Assembly (NCBI RefSeq): GCF_000426885.1
Contig: NZ_AUGF01000025.1
Coordinates: 1-44,431, forward strand
Origin: Moraxella caprae DSM 19149
GTDB lineage: Bacteria > Pseudomonadota > Gammaproteobacteria > Pseudomonadales > Moraxellaceae
Length of the DNA stretch: 44,431 nucleotides
Direction: 5' to 3'
Under the pieces are notes generated by a model. It saw nothing but the letters and a program-made list of their open reading frames with translations, did not search any database and was not told the origin of the DNA. The position numbers and the translations under genes were made by a program. Shown here piece by piece: positions 24,569-31,885 of this stretch (position 1 is the stretch's first letter; every line of letters begins with the position of its first letter).

Positions 24569-24994
24569 TTAATCGTCCATTAAAATCTCATTGATTAGCT
24601 CATAAATCTCTTCTTTGTCGTCATCAGATAAGCCCAAAAAGGGTCGGGCGGTCATCTTATCTGTGCCGAATTGATGATATACGCCGTAAGTCTCAGGCGT
24701 GCCAACAGTTACGCTGTATTTATCAGCGTGATTGGTGATAGAACTAATCAAATCGCCACTTTTTACCAAAATGTTGTTGTTGCCTTTTTGGGTTTGTGTG
24801 GACGGCATTAGATTTGCCCATGATGTGCTGTCTGGGGCTTTTTTATCTAAAAATCGCTGACGAGTGCTACCCTCCAACAGACTACCGATAGCTTGCATGA
24901 GCGGGGTTAAATCGCCCAGTTTTTCGGTAAGTGTCTCTACGTTATCTTGGAGTAGGGGCAGGTCATTGCTAATATCAATGGTTATTTGGGTCAT
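24569..24994 (-). CDS. Phage virion morphogenesis protein (Mu gpG-like)
   Basis: 141 residues from the ATG at 24994, directly after the stop of the upstream gene, with GGGAG as ribosome site. Features of the phage virion morphogenesis (gpG/P2 gpS-like) family: ESLLEGSTRQRFLDKKAPDSTSWANL-type segment, NNILVKSGDLISSITNHADKYSVTVGT and YGVYHQFGTDKMTARPFLGLSDDDKEEI. It acts in head or tail completion. A GTG 12 bp upstream is less likely. Confidence 0.9.
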   Translation of the reverse strand: MTQITIDISNDLPLLQDNVETLTEKLGDLTPLMQAIGSLLEGSTRQRFLDKKAPDSTSWANLMPSTQTQKGNNNILVKSGDLISSITNHADKYSVTVGTPETYGVYHQFGTDKMTARPFLGLSDDDKEEIYELINEILMDD

Positions 24995-24996
24995 GA

Positions 24997-25410
24997 CTAC
25001 TCCCACATACTTGGCGGACGGTTTGGCATGACGGCGATACCGCTTTTTGTGCCGTGTGTGCCGTCATCATGAGTCGCTCCTGTGAGCATGGACGGATTTT
25101 TTTGTACAAGCAGTAGCCAGTCTATGGCTTGTCTATACCGCTTTTCTACGATGTCCGTTACGCCATTTTCATATAGATAGTAGCGAGCAATATCACAAGT
25201 CTTTAATACAAGCGACTTGGGCGGTGTGCCGACATACACACCATTAGCGATAAGCCCCGTTGGGTTAAGATAGCCCACGACTTCGGCAACAGCGTCAGAG
25301 ATGGCGTGATTAACCACCGTTTCATCAATCACTTGATAATTAACTTTGTCTGTGAGCTGTGCTATCTCTTGCTCACTAAATCTGTCTATCAAATCTTGCA
25401 GTTTAATCAT
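24997..25410 (-). CDS. DUF1320-family head protein (Mu gp36-like)
   Basis: 137 residues. DUF1320 pattern: LQDLIDRFSEQEIAQLTDK, DETVVNHAISDAVAEVVGYLNPTG, LVLKTCDIARYYLYENG and VEKRYRQAIDWLLLVQKN. These proteins act as head-tail connectors (Mu gp36 class). It stands between the large terminase and the gpG-like gene, overlapping neither; GTG/ATG of the next gene follows its stop immediately. Confidence 0.9.
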   Translation of the reverse strand: MIKLQDLIDRFSEQEIAQLTDKVNYQVIDETVVNHAISDAVAEVVGYLNPTGLIANGVYVGTPPKSLVLKTCDIARYYLYENGVTDIVEKRYRQAIDWLLLVQKNPSMLTGATHDDGTHGTKSGIAVMPNRPPSMWE

Positions 25411-25419
25411 GATTTATCC

Positions 25420-27042
25420 TTATGAATACATACTTGGCGTGGGAATATGAATAGGGGTAATTTCGGCTTGTCTAACATAAGTGCTGGCAAGTTTATACAC
25501 CATCTCCACCGCATCAGCTCCATCATCGTGGTCAGCTTTGGGGAAATGACGAAACTGGTCAATCAGCGTACTTTGGGAAGTATGTAAAAGTAGCAAGCCA
25601 TTTGCCATATAAGGCTGTAAGGTCTCAATTCTAAGCAATTTATCCGAAGTTGGCTTCACAGGCATGGCAGGCACTGGTACACCACTCTCACTACTTCTAC
25701 GCACAAGCTCGGTTCTAAAAAACTCTTGAAACTGCACACTTTCCACCGCCCATTTCACGCACCCATATTGCCTTTGATAATGGATAACATCACTGATGAT
25801 ACGGTCGGGCAAGCGTTTTTTAATGTCTGCCACCACCACATAGACCTTGCCTGTGGTGCGGTCAAGCCCTGCTATCACAATGGCGGACGGGTCTCGGCTT
25901 GCCCCTGCCTTACCCAAGCTCGGGTCTACCGCCCCAAAATAGATGAGATTATTAGGCAAGTCGTGCCAAAAATTCATCGCTTTGGCAAAGGGGGCGTCAT
26001 CCCCTGCGGTCGGGTCGTTTTGGTATTCTGAGTCAAAGGCTTCGTGTCCGTCCCTTGCACGGATTTTCATTAGGGCAAGGATAGGGCGAGCTTGCCAAGA
26101 AACAATCGCCCCTTTGTCCATTTTCTTTTTATGCTTGACATAAAACTCATTAGCTTCGTCAATCTGCTTGGATTTGTACAAGCATTCCCATTCGTCCCAA
26201 AGTGCCATATTTTCGGGCCATTGGATAATGGCTTTAAAGCGTGCCGATTCCCACCCTGCATTGTTTAGCGTACGGTTTAGCACGCTGTCATAGTGTAGGA
26301 TTGTGCCGATGTAGATGATGTCAAACTTCTCCCCTGCCGCCCCAAGTGGCATGATGGTTTTGGTGAGCCACGAGTTCAGCTTATCTCGCTGTTCTGGATT
26401 TCGGACATTTTCGTCATTCTCAATATCATCAAGGGTGGCGGTGTCGGGGCGATATGGCCCGTGTCTTAGACCCCGTAGTTTTTTGCCCGCCCCTGCTACT
26501 TGCACCTTGATACCGTTTTTGGTAACGATTGTACCTGCTTGCCACACCCTTCCTACGCCTGCGACATCGGGGAAATCTGACTTTAAACGGGGGTTAAATT
26601 CCAGCTCCGCCTTTATCGCTTCCAACATCGGATAGGCTTGGTCTAGGCTGTCCATCACAATTAGACTGTATTTGGTAATGCCCCGCACGATTTTCCAAAG
26701 GTTGTAGAGCTGACTAACCAACGTGGATTTGGCTTCGCCACGGGGTGCAGCAATTGCCAAATATCGGCTGTCGGTGTCGTTTGCGACTTTGGGTAATTTG
26801 TCAAACAGATATTTATGCAATTCCGATTTGTGCGAGCTTCTGACATAATGTGGAAAATAGACACCCACAAAATAATCAAAGCCTGTAAGTGGGTCAAAAA
26901 CCTGTGCCACACGCTCGCTAATCGCTGTCGGGCTGATGTCCCAGTTATCCGCCACCGATTCAATGGCGGTGCGATAGCCTGTTGCCAGTTCAGCGAGCTG
27001 GGTTAAAAATTCTTTGGAACGAAGAAGTTTTGATTTTGCCAT
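25420..27042 (-). CDS. Terminase large subunit (Mu gp28-like)
   Basis: 540 residues, normal length. Walker A-like loop LAIAAPRGEAKSTLVSQL (~100-117), a YSLIVMDSLDQAY strand after it, GKKLRGLRHGPYRPDTATLDDIE as the ATPase coupling region, and the RNaseH-type nuclease start YFGAVDPSLGKAGASRDPSAIV (~365-386) with the first catalytic Asp. It packages DNA by headful from the Mu-type end. ATG at 27042 has AGGGGTAGAT upstream. Confidence 0.95.
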   Translation of the reverse strand: MAKSKLLRSKEFLTQLAELATGYRTAIESVADNWDISPTAISERVAQVFDPLTGFDYFVGVYFPHYVRSSHKSELHKYLFDKLPKVANDTDSRYLAIAAPRGEAKSTLVSQLYNLWKIVRGITKYSLIVMDSLDQAYPMLEAIKAELEFNPRLKSDFPDVAGVGRVWQAGTIVTKNGIKVQVAGAGKKLRGLRHGPYRPDTATLDDIENDENVRNPEQRDKLNSWLTKTIMPLGAAGEKFDIIYIGTILHYDSVLNRTLNNAGWESARFKAIIQWPENMALWDEWECLYKSKQIDEANEFYVKHKKKMDKGAIVSWQARPILALMKIRARDGHEAFDSEYQNDPTAGDDAPFAKAMNFWHDLPNNLIYFGAVDPSLGKAGASRDPSAIVIAGLDRTTGKVYVVVADIKKRLPDRIISDVIHYQRQYGCVKWAVESVQFQEFFRTELVRRSSESGVPVPAMPVKPTSDKLLRIETLQPYMANGLLLLHTSQSTLIDQFRHFPKADHDDGADAVEMVYKLASTYVRQAEITPIHIPTPSMYS

Positions 27043-27050
27043 ATCTACCC

Positions 27051-27401
27051 CTAAAACCCACCACCGACCATCTCAGTTGTCTTAATACTGACATTATCAG
27101 AACACCGCAGGGCAGATTTGACGGTCAAATCCTTATTGGTCATTACCCGTCTTGTGATTTCGCCATAGCTGTCAATGTATTCTTCCACATAAATGCCGTT
27201 ATCACACAAAAAGCGGTTGGTTGCTCCATATTTATCCACATAAGCCTGTACAAGGGGTTTGGCTTGTTCTTGTTGGACGATGTAAGGCGGTCTATGAGTT
27301 ATCATCCAATAAAAAAACCAAACTAATAACACCACCATAATAATGCCAAAATAATATGGAAATTCCGCTTGATACTTTTTTACAAATTCAGATAATCGCA
27401 T
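27051..27401 (-). CDS. Small single-pass membrane protein
   Basis: 116 residues from the ATG at 27401. One membrane segment (residues ~17-38, FGIIMVVLLVWFFYWMITH) then a soluble domain with two cysteines (FLCDNG, LRCSDN) that could form a disulfide in the periplasm. Family not recognised. It lies between the two terminase genes, and its upstream neighbour's ribosome region overlaps, so it is part of the late operon. It may be a spanin-like or lysis accessory, but no lipobox partner was seen. Confidence 0.55.
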   Translation of the reverse strand: MRLSEFVKKYQAEFPYYFGIIMVVLLVWFFYWMITHRPPYIVQQEQAKPLVQAYVDKYGATNRFLCDNGIYVEEYIDSYGEITRRVMTNKDLTVKSALRCSDNVSIKTTEMVGGGF

Positions 27402-27418
27402 TTTGCTTAATCCTCCAA

Positions 27419-27916
27419 TCATTCAAATTCTTTACTTAACACTTCGCCAAATGGCACCAAAATTTCTATAAATACAGGCATTGCTTCGGGTTTGGTGTCT
27501 TGGATATACTTGCCTAGCATTTCCATGACTGTCATGGCAATGGCGAGTTTGTCGGTTACGGGCATGAGTTTGCGGTTGGCACTCACCGCTTTATTGTAAC
27601 TGTCGGCAAGGCTCGCCAAGAGCTTGACTTTGGTAACCGAGTCAATCTCATCACTTTTGACGCTGTCGGTGGTGTTTTTAAAGATAATGATTAGGTCAGT
27701 TAAAAGCTCTCTTGCCGTATCTTCCATTTCACCGCCTGCCAACGTTTGGGCAGTACGGATTTTGTCCCAGTCATCACCACTTGCCAAAGCATCTTTTTTC
27801 CAGCGTTGCACGGTTGGATAGCTGATGCCATAGACTTCAACACACTTATCCAGAGATAATTTGTCAAAGATGTAGGCACGGCGGACTTTGTCTTTGTCGT
27901 CTTGTGAATATGCCAT
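27419..27916 (-). CDS. DUF1804 terminase small subunit
   Basis: 165 residues with the DUF1804 signature: MAYSQDDKDKVRRAYIFDKLSLDKCVEVYGISYPTVQRWKKDALASGDDWDKIRTAQTLAGG, an HTH that recognises packaging DNA, followed by a helical oligomerisation part with LITDLIIIFKNTTDSV and KLMPVTDKLAIAMTVMEML. It initiates packaging together with the large subunit two genes downstream. GGAGGCTA precedes the ATG. Confidence 0.92.
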   Translation of the reverse strand: MAYSQDDKDKVRRAYIFDKLSLDKCVEVYGISYPTVQRWKKDALASGDDWDKIRTAQTLAGGEMEDTARELLTDLIIIFKNTTDSVKSDEIDSVTKVKLLASLADSYNKAVSANRKLMPVTDKLAIAMTVMEMLGKYIQDTKPEAMPVFIEILVPFGEVLSKEFE

Positions 27917-28150
27917 TTAGCCTCCAAATTTGGCTTTGACGATTTCCATACCAATGGTAAATAAGCCACTTGTTGCCGTGCCAGCCACCGCTCCAGCGAT
28001 TGCCCCTGCGGTGGTGGCTTTTTTGGTAACGCTCTTTTCTAAATCGTCAATTTTTTGAGCAATTTGGCGGTTTTGGCAGTGAATACTGTCTAGCGATGAG
28101 AGTATTTTGGCATTGACTGCCTGCTGCACCTCTTGGTCTATCTCGTTCAT
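27917..28150 (-). CDS. Small phage protein with coiled coil and glycine-rich membrane segment
   Basis: 77 residues. N-terminal coiled coil (LDSIHCQNRQIAQKIDDLEKSV) and a C-terminal small-residue hydrophobic segment TAGAIAGAVAGTATSGLFTIGMEIV that may insert in the membrane. Overlaps the upstream gene by 4 bp and abuts the terminase small subunit. Similar small proteins lie beside the holin genes of Mu-like phages. Function unknown; lysis accessory possible. Confidence 0.65.
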   Translation of the reverse strand: MNEIDQEVQQAVNAKILSSLDSIHCQNRQIAQKIDDLEKSVTKKATTAGAIAGAVAGTATSGLFTIGMEIVKAKFGG

Positions 28151-28431
28151 TTGTCCGCCTTTTTGTCTAGTTTGTCATTGACCTTGCCAAGTTCGGTCTT
28201 AATCTCTTGCAGTGACTGCATGATACGCTCACTGTCTTTGTGTACGTCCGCCTTGCTTGGGTAGTCTCGGTATATTTCTGATTGTAGCTTGGTGATTTGG
28301 TCTTTTACGGCATTGATTTGTTCGGTGTTAGACTTTTGGCTGTCCGATAGATTAGACACCCACCGCCAAAACACCGCCTGCACAAGCCCCAATACGGTGC
28401 TGATTGCCAAGATGATAAGTGAGTTTGTCAT
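28147..28431 (-). CDS. DUF2730-like small membrane protein
   Basis: 94 residues: N-terminal membrane segment (SLIILAISTVLGLVQAVFWRWV) then a long charged coiled coil (SDSQKSNTEQINAVKDQITKLQ...LGKVNDKLDKKADK). This is the layout of the DUF2730/Mu gp25-type proteins found just after the lysis genes. Overlaps both neighbours by 4 bp. It could be an i-spanin-like or anti-holin component; no direct evidence. Confidence 0.7.
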   Translation of the reverse strand: MTNSLIILAISTVLGLVQAVFWRWVSNLSDSQKSNTEQINAVKDQITKLQSEIYRDYPSKADVHKDSERIMQSLQEIKTELGKVNDKLDKKADK

Positions 28432-28700
28432 CGTCTACCCCCTGTATCGTCTTGGTCATCTGCTTGGGTGCGATACTCTCGTCCATGTCCGTCTCTATTC
28501 GGTTTGCTTTGACTGACAAACCGCAGTATCAGACCACACACCGCCACGACTGCGGTGAGTTTGTCCTGCATGACGGGCGGTAGCATGGCCGTTAGCTCAG
28601 GCGGTAGGGGCGTGGTCGCCAAAAACGCAATCAGCATAAACGCCCATGTGCTAAACCACTGCCAACCCTTACGCCAGTTTGCGACAAGTTGTAGTTTCAT
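28428..28700 (-). CDS. Putative holin
   Basis: 90 residues with two hydrophobic stretches, WQWFSTWAFMLIAFLATTPL (~14-33) and a weaker one around MQDKLTAVVAVCGLILRFVSQS (~43-64), and a charged C-terminal tail (KPNRDGHGREYRTQADDQDD). The size, topology and position directly after the endolysin gene fit a class II holin that permeabilises the inner membrane for the M15 endolysin. AAGGGGCAAGC precedes the ATG. Confidence 0.75.
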   Translation of the reverse strand: MKLQLVANWRKGWQWFSTWAFMLIAFLATTPLPPELTAMLPPVMQDKLTAVVAVCGLILRFVSQSKPNRDGHGREYRTQADDQDDTGGRR

Positions 28701-28709
28701 GCTTGCCCC

Positions 28710-29210
28710 TTAAAAAATTTCAAAATGCGGACTATCCGACTCGCCACGCTCTCTGGGCTTGCCGTTTCTGTTCCAATCGGCTCCCCATCGTAGATTGGTG
28801 CCTTTAGAGATAACACCTTCGGCAATCAACTGCTTTTCGGCATCAAACATGGCTTTGGCAATGGCATCAAACTTTTTTAAATCCGACCAATCCACAGGAT
28901 AAGGGCAGATGTCAATGGCGTGTCCATAGCCGTCTTTTTGCTCACAGTGCTTGGACGCAAAGGGGTTATTAAGCCAAGTTACTTTGGCTTCTTTGGGACG
29001 GGCATAGCGAGCTGGAATGCCTTTGGCGGCACACTGGGCGGCGGTGCGACCCTTACCATAGTTAATCATGCACTGCTCACGGCTACGCACGCCCTCAATC
29101 ACCACAAAGTCCTGACCTGTTATGGTAATGGCTCGCTTGACAATGGCGACAAGGCTCGGATGTACGCCATTTAGGTTGTTCAAAGAACGTTTTGATAAGA
29201 CATCAGACAT
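28710..29210 (-). CDS. Endolysin, M15-type peptidase
   Basis: 166 residues. Contains the M15/VanY-like zinc peptidase core: QDFVVIEGVRSREQC (~33-48), YGHAIDICPYPVDW with His and Asp zinc ligands (~99-112), and the terminal LRWGADWNRNG...DSPHFEIF with the third zinc-ligand His. Such enzymes cleave L-Ala-D-Glu or similar bonds of peptidoglycan. No signal peptide, so it needs a holin, supplied by the next gene. First gene after late element copy 3 and the sequestering hairpin, the place of lys in Mu. Confidence 0.93.
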   Translation of the reverse strand: MSDVLSKRSLNNLNGVHPSLVAIVKRAITITGQDFVVIEGVRSREQCMINYGKGRTAAQCAAKGIPARYARPKEAKVTWLNNPFASKHCEQKDGYGHAIDICPYPVDWSDLKKFDAIAKAMFDAEKQLIAEGVISKGTNLRWGADWNRNGKPRERGESDSPHFEIF

Positions 29211-29211
29211 A

Positions 29212-29244
29212 AAAATCCCCTTAAAGTTGGTTTAAGGGGATTTT
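29212..29244 (-). promoter_or_regulatory. Hairpin sequestering the endolysin ribosome site
   Basis: 14-bp perfect inverted repeat AAAATCCCCTTAAA (29212-29225) / TTTAAGGGGATTTT (29231-29244), 5-nt loop. The AAGGGG ribosome site is in the 3' arm of the mRNA hairpin, 6 nt from the ATG. Almost the same as the hairpin before the tape measure gene. Confidence 0.75.
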
Positions 29245-29265
29245 AAAGGGTGTTTAAGGTTAGGA

Positions 29266-29285
29266 TAAGATGACGGGGTTCAGGG
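29266..29285 (-). promoter_or_regulatory. Late-promoter element copy 3 (lysis operon)
   Basis: Exact copy of the 20-base late element, 56 bp upstream of the endolysin ATG, just after the stop codon of the XRE gene. Confidence 0.7.
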
Positions 29286-29290
29286 GTTGT

Positions 29291-29503
29291 TTATTGGCTG
29301 GCAAGGCACTCTATGGCAAATTGCACCGCATAGGGGGCTTTTTGATAAGTGGCGTTGCCCGTAAAGGTCAAATAACTTCTCATCATGCGTGGGCTAACCC
29401 CCACAAGCTCGGCAACGGCTTTTTGGGTCAAGCCTGTTTTGGCGATAAGCTCACGCAAATAGTCAGGGTCGGGGTTATAAGACGTTTGGGCGTTGGGTTT
29501 CAT
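29291..29503 (-). CDS. Small XRE-type HTH protein
   Basis: 70 residues with a clear helix-turn-helix, LRELIAKTGLTQKAVAELVGVSPRMMRSYLT, and AAGGATAAAAAT before the ATG. Such proteins occur near lysis genes of Mu-like phages. It is the second gene of a two-gene unit whose promoter carries a palindromic spacer; autorepression is a reasonable inference. Unlike the antitoxins of most two-gene modules it lacks a second domain. Confidence 0.85.
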   Translation of the reverse strand: MKPNAQTSYNPDPDYLRELIAKTGLTQKAVAELVGVSPRMMRSYLTFTGNATYQKAPYAVQFAIECLASQ

Positions 29504-29519
29504 ATTTTTATCCTTGTAA

Positions 29520-29542
29520 AATAGCCCCTAATTGGGGCTATT
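29520..29542 (-). terminator. Attenuator or terminator between the two small genes
   Basis: 9-bp perfect stem AATAGCCCC (29520-29528) / GGGGCTATT (29534-29542). On the minus strand TTTT follows, then the ribosome site of the HTH gene. It probably reduces but does not abolish read-through into that gene. Confidence 0.7.
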
Positions 29543-29545
29543 GGG

Positions 29546-29767
29546 TTATTTGGTAAGTAGGTAGGTAATGATGGGGCTTGCAATGGCTGCGATTAAGGCG
29601 ATGACGGCAATAACTATGCCTATGGCGGGATAATACCGTGTTTCCTTTTGAATCTTGTAGGTTTCAGCTCTTAACTTTTCTGCCTCAACTCTCATTTTTT
29701 CAGTTTCTAGCTTAATGCGTTCTAGCTCTGCCATTTTGATTTCTCGGTTAAGGGTTGGGTTGTTCAT
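29546..29767 (-). CDS. Small coiled-coil, C-terminally anchored membrane protein
   Basis: 73 residues. Residues ~10-45 are a highly charged heptad coiled coil (LERIKLETEKMRVEAEKLRAETYKIQKE); residues ~48-70 are a membrane segment (AIGIVIAVIALIAAIASPIITYLL). Family not named. It is first in a unit driven by a perfect consensus promoter, so it should be made strongly unless repressed. Roles such as superinfection exclusion or a toxin-like membrane peptide controlled by the HTH partner are possible. TAAGGAGCGACC precedes the ATG. Confidence 0.75.
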   Translation of the reverse strand: MNNPTLNREIKMAELERIKLETEKMRVEAEKLRAETYKIQKETRYYPAIGIVIAVIALIAAIASPIITYLLTK

Positions 29768-29818
29768 GGTCGCTCCTTAGCGTTTTGCCCCAGCAGGATT
29801 GCTTGGCTTATGTGGTGT

Positions 29819-29847
29819 ATTATAGGCTATTATCGCCTATTTGTCAA
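29819..29847 (-). promoter_or_regulatory. Perfect consensus promoter with operator-like spacer
   Basis: On the minus strand TTGACA (29847-29842), a 17-bp spacer and TATAAT (29824-29819). The spacer contains the inverted repeat ATAGGC...GCCTAT (29822-29840). A repressor bound there would block RNA polymerase. Confidence 0.88.
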
Positions 29848-29869
29848 ATAAAAATGGTAAATTTTTATC

Positions 29870-29904
29870 AAAAAAACACCCCAAACCGTGCTTGGCTTGG
29901 GGTG
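29870..29904 (-). terminator. Early operon terminator
   Basis: On the minus strand CACCCCAA (29904-29897) pairs with TTGGGGTG (29884-29877), followed by TTTTTT. It follows the ANR gene and closes the early operon. Confidence 0.88.
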
Positions 29905-29918
29905 CTATGGTTTTAGCC

Positions 29919-30152
29919 TTAGAGTCTTAACTCTGGGCGTTTATAGCCATTTTTGATGGCTGACTCACAAAAGGCTCGGCGAATGCTGGCACAGTGGCGT
30001 AGCAGGCTGTCTTTTTTGGATTCTACTATGACCTGCCCCCACAGTCGCTTGGCTTGGGCATAGTAGCCCAGACGCTCAGCGTGTGCTGCTTGCTCGTTTT
30101 TGGGGCGACTTGAGTTATTGATGATGCTTAGGCTATGTGTATTTGGTATCAT
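29919..30152 (-). CDS. ANR-family regulator
   Basis: 77 residues from the ATG at 30152 (AAGGAG 7 nt upstream; an open extension to 30176 is not needed). ANR pattern: RPKNEQAAHAERLGYYAQAKRLWGQVIVES...LRHCASIRRAFCESAIKNG. ANR proteins bind and inhibit AraC-type activators in pathogens and are common in phages; the target here is unknown. Last gene before the early terminator. Confidence 0.82.
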   Translation of the reverse strand: MIPNTHSLSIINNSSRPKNEQAAHAERLGYYAQAKRLWGQVIVESKKDSLLRHCASIRRAFCESAIKNGYKRPELRL

Positions 30153-30162
30153 GGTTAGCTCC

Positions 30163-30792
30163 TTATACGCTGGCAAAATCTAGGGTGATTTGTTGGTATT
30201 TACCGTCATTGTCTCGCTCATAGACACGGATATACTCCTTAGATGAAACAACTTGAATGGCGTCCGAGATGGCATCCATCGCTTGTAGCCATTTTTCATC
30301 ATTGATGTCAAGACTGCGTAGCGACAGCACTCGGCGGGTGTTAATCTTACCCTCCTTGTCCACATCAAAGGCATTATTGATGATGGCTTTGATTTTGTCA
30401 TCTGAGCCTTGTGTCCATTCATTTAGGCACTCATCGATGAGCGATTTGGCGACTTGCAGACGCTCATCAAAGACGATGTTGTCTTGGACAGCCATTTGCA
30501 CTTTGTATTTGCCATCAAAACTCATCAAGGTAACATTGCCCTTTTGTCCGCCAATCTTGGTATCATACTCACGGGCAGACAGCTCCACAAAGTCATAAAA
30601 ATTGCTAAACATGATGTCTTTAACATTCACCATCTGACTTCTTAGCTCTTTGGCACGGCTGATGATGTCTTGGACAACGTCATCACGCAGTTTGTCAATC
30701 TCTTTGACAGCCGATAACGGCACATAATGCCCTTTGGCATTCATCACATAGCCCTCAGGGGCGGTTTGGGTGTTTGGGTTTGGGTTGGTCAT
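30163..30792 (-). CDS. DUF3164-family early phage protein
   Basis: 209 residues with the DUF3164 features: MNAKGHYVPLSAVKEIDKLRDDVV near the N-terminus; KGNVTLMSFDGKYKVQMAVQDNIVFDERLQVAKSLIDECLNEW in the centre; and INTRRVLSLRSLDINDEKWLQAMDAISDAIQ. These proteins are a regular part of the early operon of Mu-like phages; function is unsettled. It stands where Gam-type genes may occur, but it lacks the Gam pattern. CGGAG precedes the ATG. Confidence 0.9.
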   Translation of the reverse strand: MTNPNPNTQTAPEGYVMNAKGHYVPLSAVKEIDKLRDDVVQDIISRAKELRSQMVNVKDIMFSNFYDFVELSAREYDTKIGGQKGNVTLMSFDGKYKVQMAVQDNIVFDERLQVAKSLIDECLNEWTQGSDDKIKAIINNAFDVDKEGKINTRRVLSLRSLDINDEKWLQAMDAISDAIQVVSSKEYIRVYERDNDGKYQQITLDFASV

Positions 30793-30813
30793 AACATTCT
30801 CCGTTGGTTGGGG

Positions 30814-31041
30814 TTAGTAATCATTATTGCGTTCGTGAAATCTATCTTGTGCTTCTAACGCTTCGTCTTCGTTATGAGCTAAAACCACAAGATACTGATT
30901 GAAAGCCAGCCTTTCGGTCAAAAAGTAAGAAAACTTACCATCGCACATATTTTGATTGCACTTATGGGCGACTTCTAGGGCTTCGTCTTTGTTGTAAGCT
31001 CGCACTTCCATTGAGACGGTGTCAATTTTTGGGGTAGTCAT
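30814..31041 (-). CDS. Small early phage protein with internal duplication
   Basis: 75 residues from the ATG at 31041, with CGGAG upstream. Two half-repeats are visible: VRAYNKDEALEVAHKCNQ and VLAHNEDEALEAQDRFHE, suggesting a duplicated beta-alpha unit. No membrane segment and no family name. Its leader CCAAC..CGGAG resembles those of its neighbours, so these early genes probably share translation signals. Confidence 0.65.
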   Translation of the reverse strand: MTTPKIDTVSMEVRAYNKDEALEVAHKCNQNMCDGKFSYFLTERLAFNQYLVVLAHNEDEALEAQDRFHERNNDY

Positions 31042-31060
31042 AAAATACTCCGTTGGTTGG

Positions 31061-31378
31061 TTAGCAGTCTGTAATTTCACAATGTTCAACTTCAATATCT
31101 AGTTGGCAGTATTTGGTATCGGCATTCATCCAACCAATATCCTCTCTTAGCCAGCCAAAAACATCGTGCTGGCAATTTTCGCCACCCATTAGTAACAATC
31201 TAACAATGTGTGCATAGACATCTTGTTCGCTGTCAGTAGGATAGCCACAACCAGACATTTGCTCAAAAGTCTCTGGGTCGGACAGGTCTAGATAGTCAGG
31301 CAAGGCGATTTCAACGCTGACATCAATGGTTGCCTGAATACGCTTAAAGGCTTTGGTGGGTCGAACAGGTTCGGTCAT
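31061..31378 (-). CDS. Early phage protein, unknown family
   Basis: 105 residues, strongly acidic (pI low), cytosolic: TIDVSVEIALPDYLDLSDPETFEQMSGCGYPTDSEQDVYAHIVRLLLMGG...YCQLDIEVEHCEITDC. The acidity and compact size are typical of phage proteins that mimic DNA or bind host factors, but I do not recognise the family. GCGGAGTAATTT precedes the ATG. Confidence 0.65.
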   Translation of the reverse strand: MTEPVRPTKAFKRIQATIDVSVEIALPDYLDLSDPETFEQMSGCGYPTDSEQDVYAHIVRLLLMGGENCQHDVFGWLREDIGWMNADTKYCQLDIEVEHCEITDC

Positions 31379-31410
31379 AAATTACTCCGCTTGGTTAAAT
31401 ATAATAAAAC

Positions 31411-31635
31411 TCAAATAAAACATATTAAAGCAATGATAAGATGTATCACGTGTAGCACGATAAAGAATAATAGCCAGTTTGCTTGTCTGTCTTGGCGTGC
31501 CAGTACGTCCGTCATCTGTCTGTCTAGACGCTCCAAGCTCTGATGGCGACCTTGTTCTTTTAGCCATTCATCCAGACTGGGTTTGACTGCCTTTGGGCGT
31601 GGGGTGCAGGGTGCTTGGTAAGTGCTAGGTTTCAT
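31411..31635 (-). CDS. Small tail-anchored membrane protein, early
   Basis: 74 residues: a Pro-rich basic N-terminus, an amphipathic/coiled segment (LDEWLKEQGRHQSLERLDRQMTDVL) and a C-terminal membrane segment NWLLFFIVLHVIHLIIALICF. Family unknown. AAGGAGAATTT precedes the ATG and the gene overlaps the upstream one by 11 bp. May act at the membrane early in infection. Confidence 0.65.
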   Translation of the reverse strand: MKPSTYQAPCTPRPKAVKPSLDEWLKEQGRHQSLERLDRQMTDVLARQDRQANWLLFFIVLHVIHLIIALICFI

Positions 31636-31849
31636 AAATTCTCCTTGTTTGTGGTTTGGTGTCTATTTGAATGGCTTGTCGCATACACGCATAAGCGACA
31701 AGCAATCCAAGCTTAAAGGCTGATACTTGCAGACGACCCTGTAACGTCACAGGCTCGCCATCTAGTACGACAGTGATTTTTTCTTGCATGTCCAGCATGC
31801 TCTCGATGTCTTGCCATATTTGGGTTAATAGGTTGATGGGGTGGCTCAT
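31625..31849 (-). CDS. Small early phage protein
   Basis: 74 residues from the ATG at 31849 (MSHPINLLTQIWQDIESMLDMQ). Short helical N-terminus, then beta segment ITVVLDGEPVTLQGRLQVSAF and a helix GLLVAYACMRQAI. No family recognised. Overlaps the next gene; the Mor-like gene ends 24 bp upstream of its open frame. Confidence 0.55.
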   Translation of the reverse strand: MSHPINLLTQIWQDIESMLDMQEKITVVLDGEPVTLQGRLQVSAFKLGLLVAYACMRQAIQIDTKPQTRRIYET

Positions 31850-31885
31850 GTTATCTCTCATGTCAAAAACTAAAAAATCAAAAAG

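Noticed and set aside
30163-30792. Possible Gam (host-nuclease inhibitor) gene
   Set aside because: The sequence fits DUF3164, not the Gam pattern; no Gam-like gene was seen.
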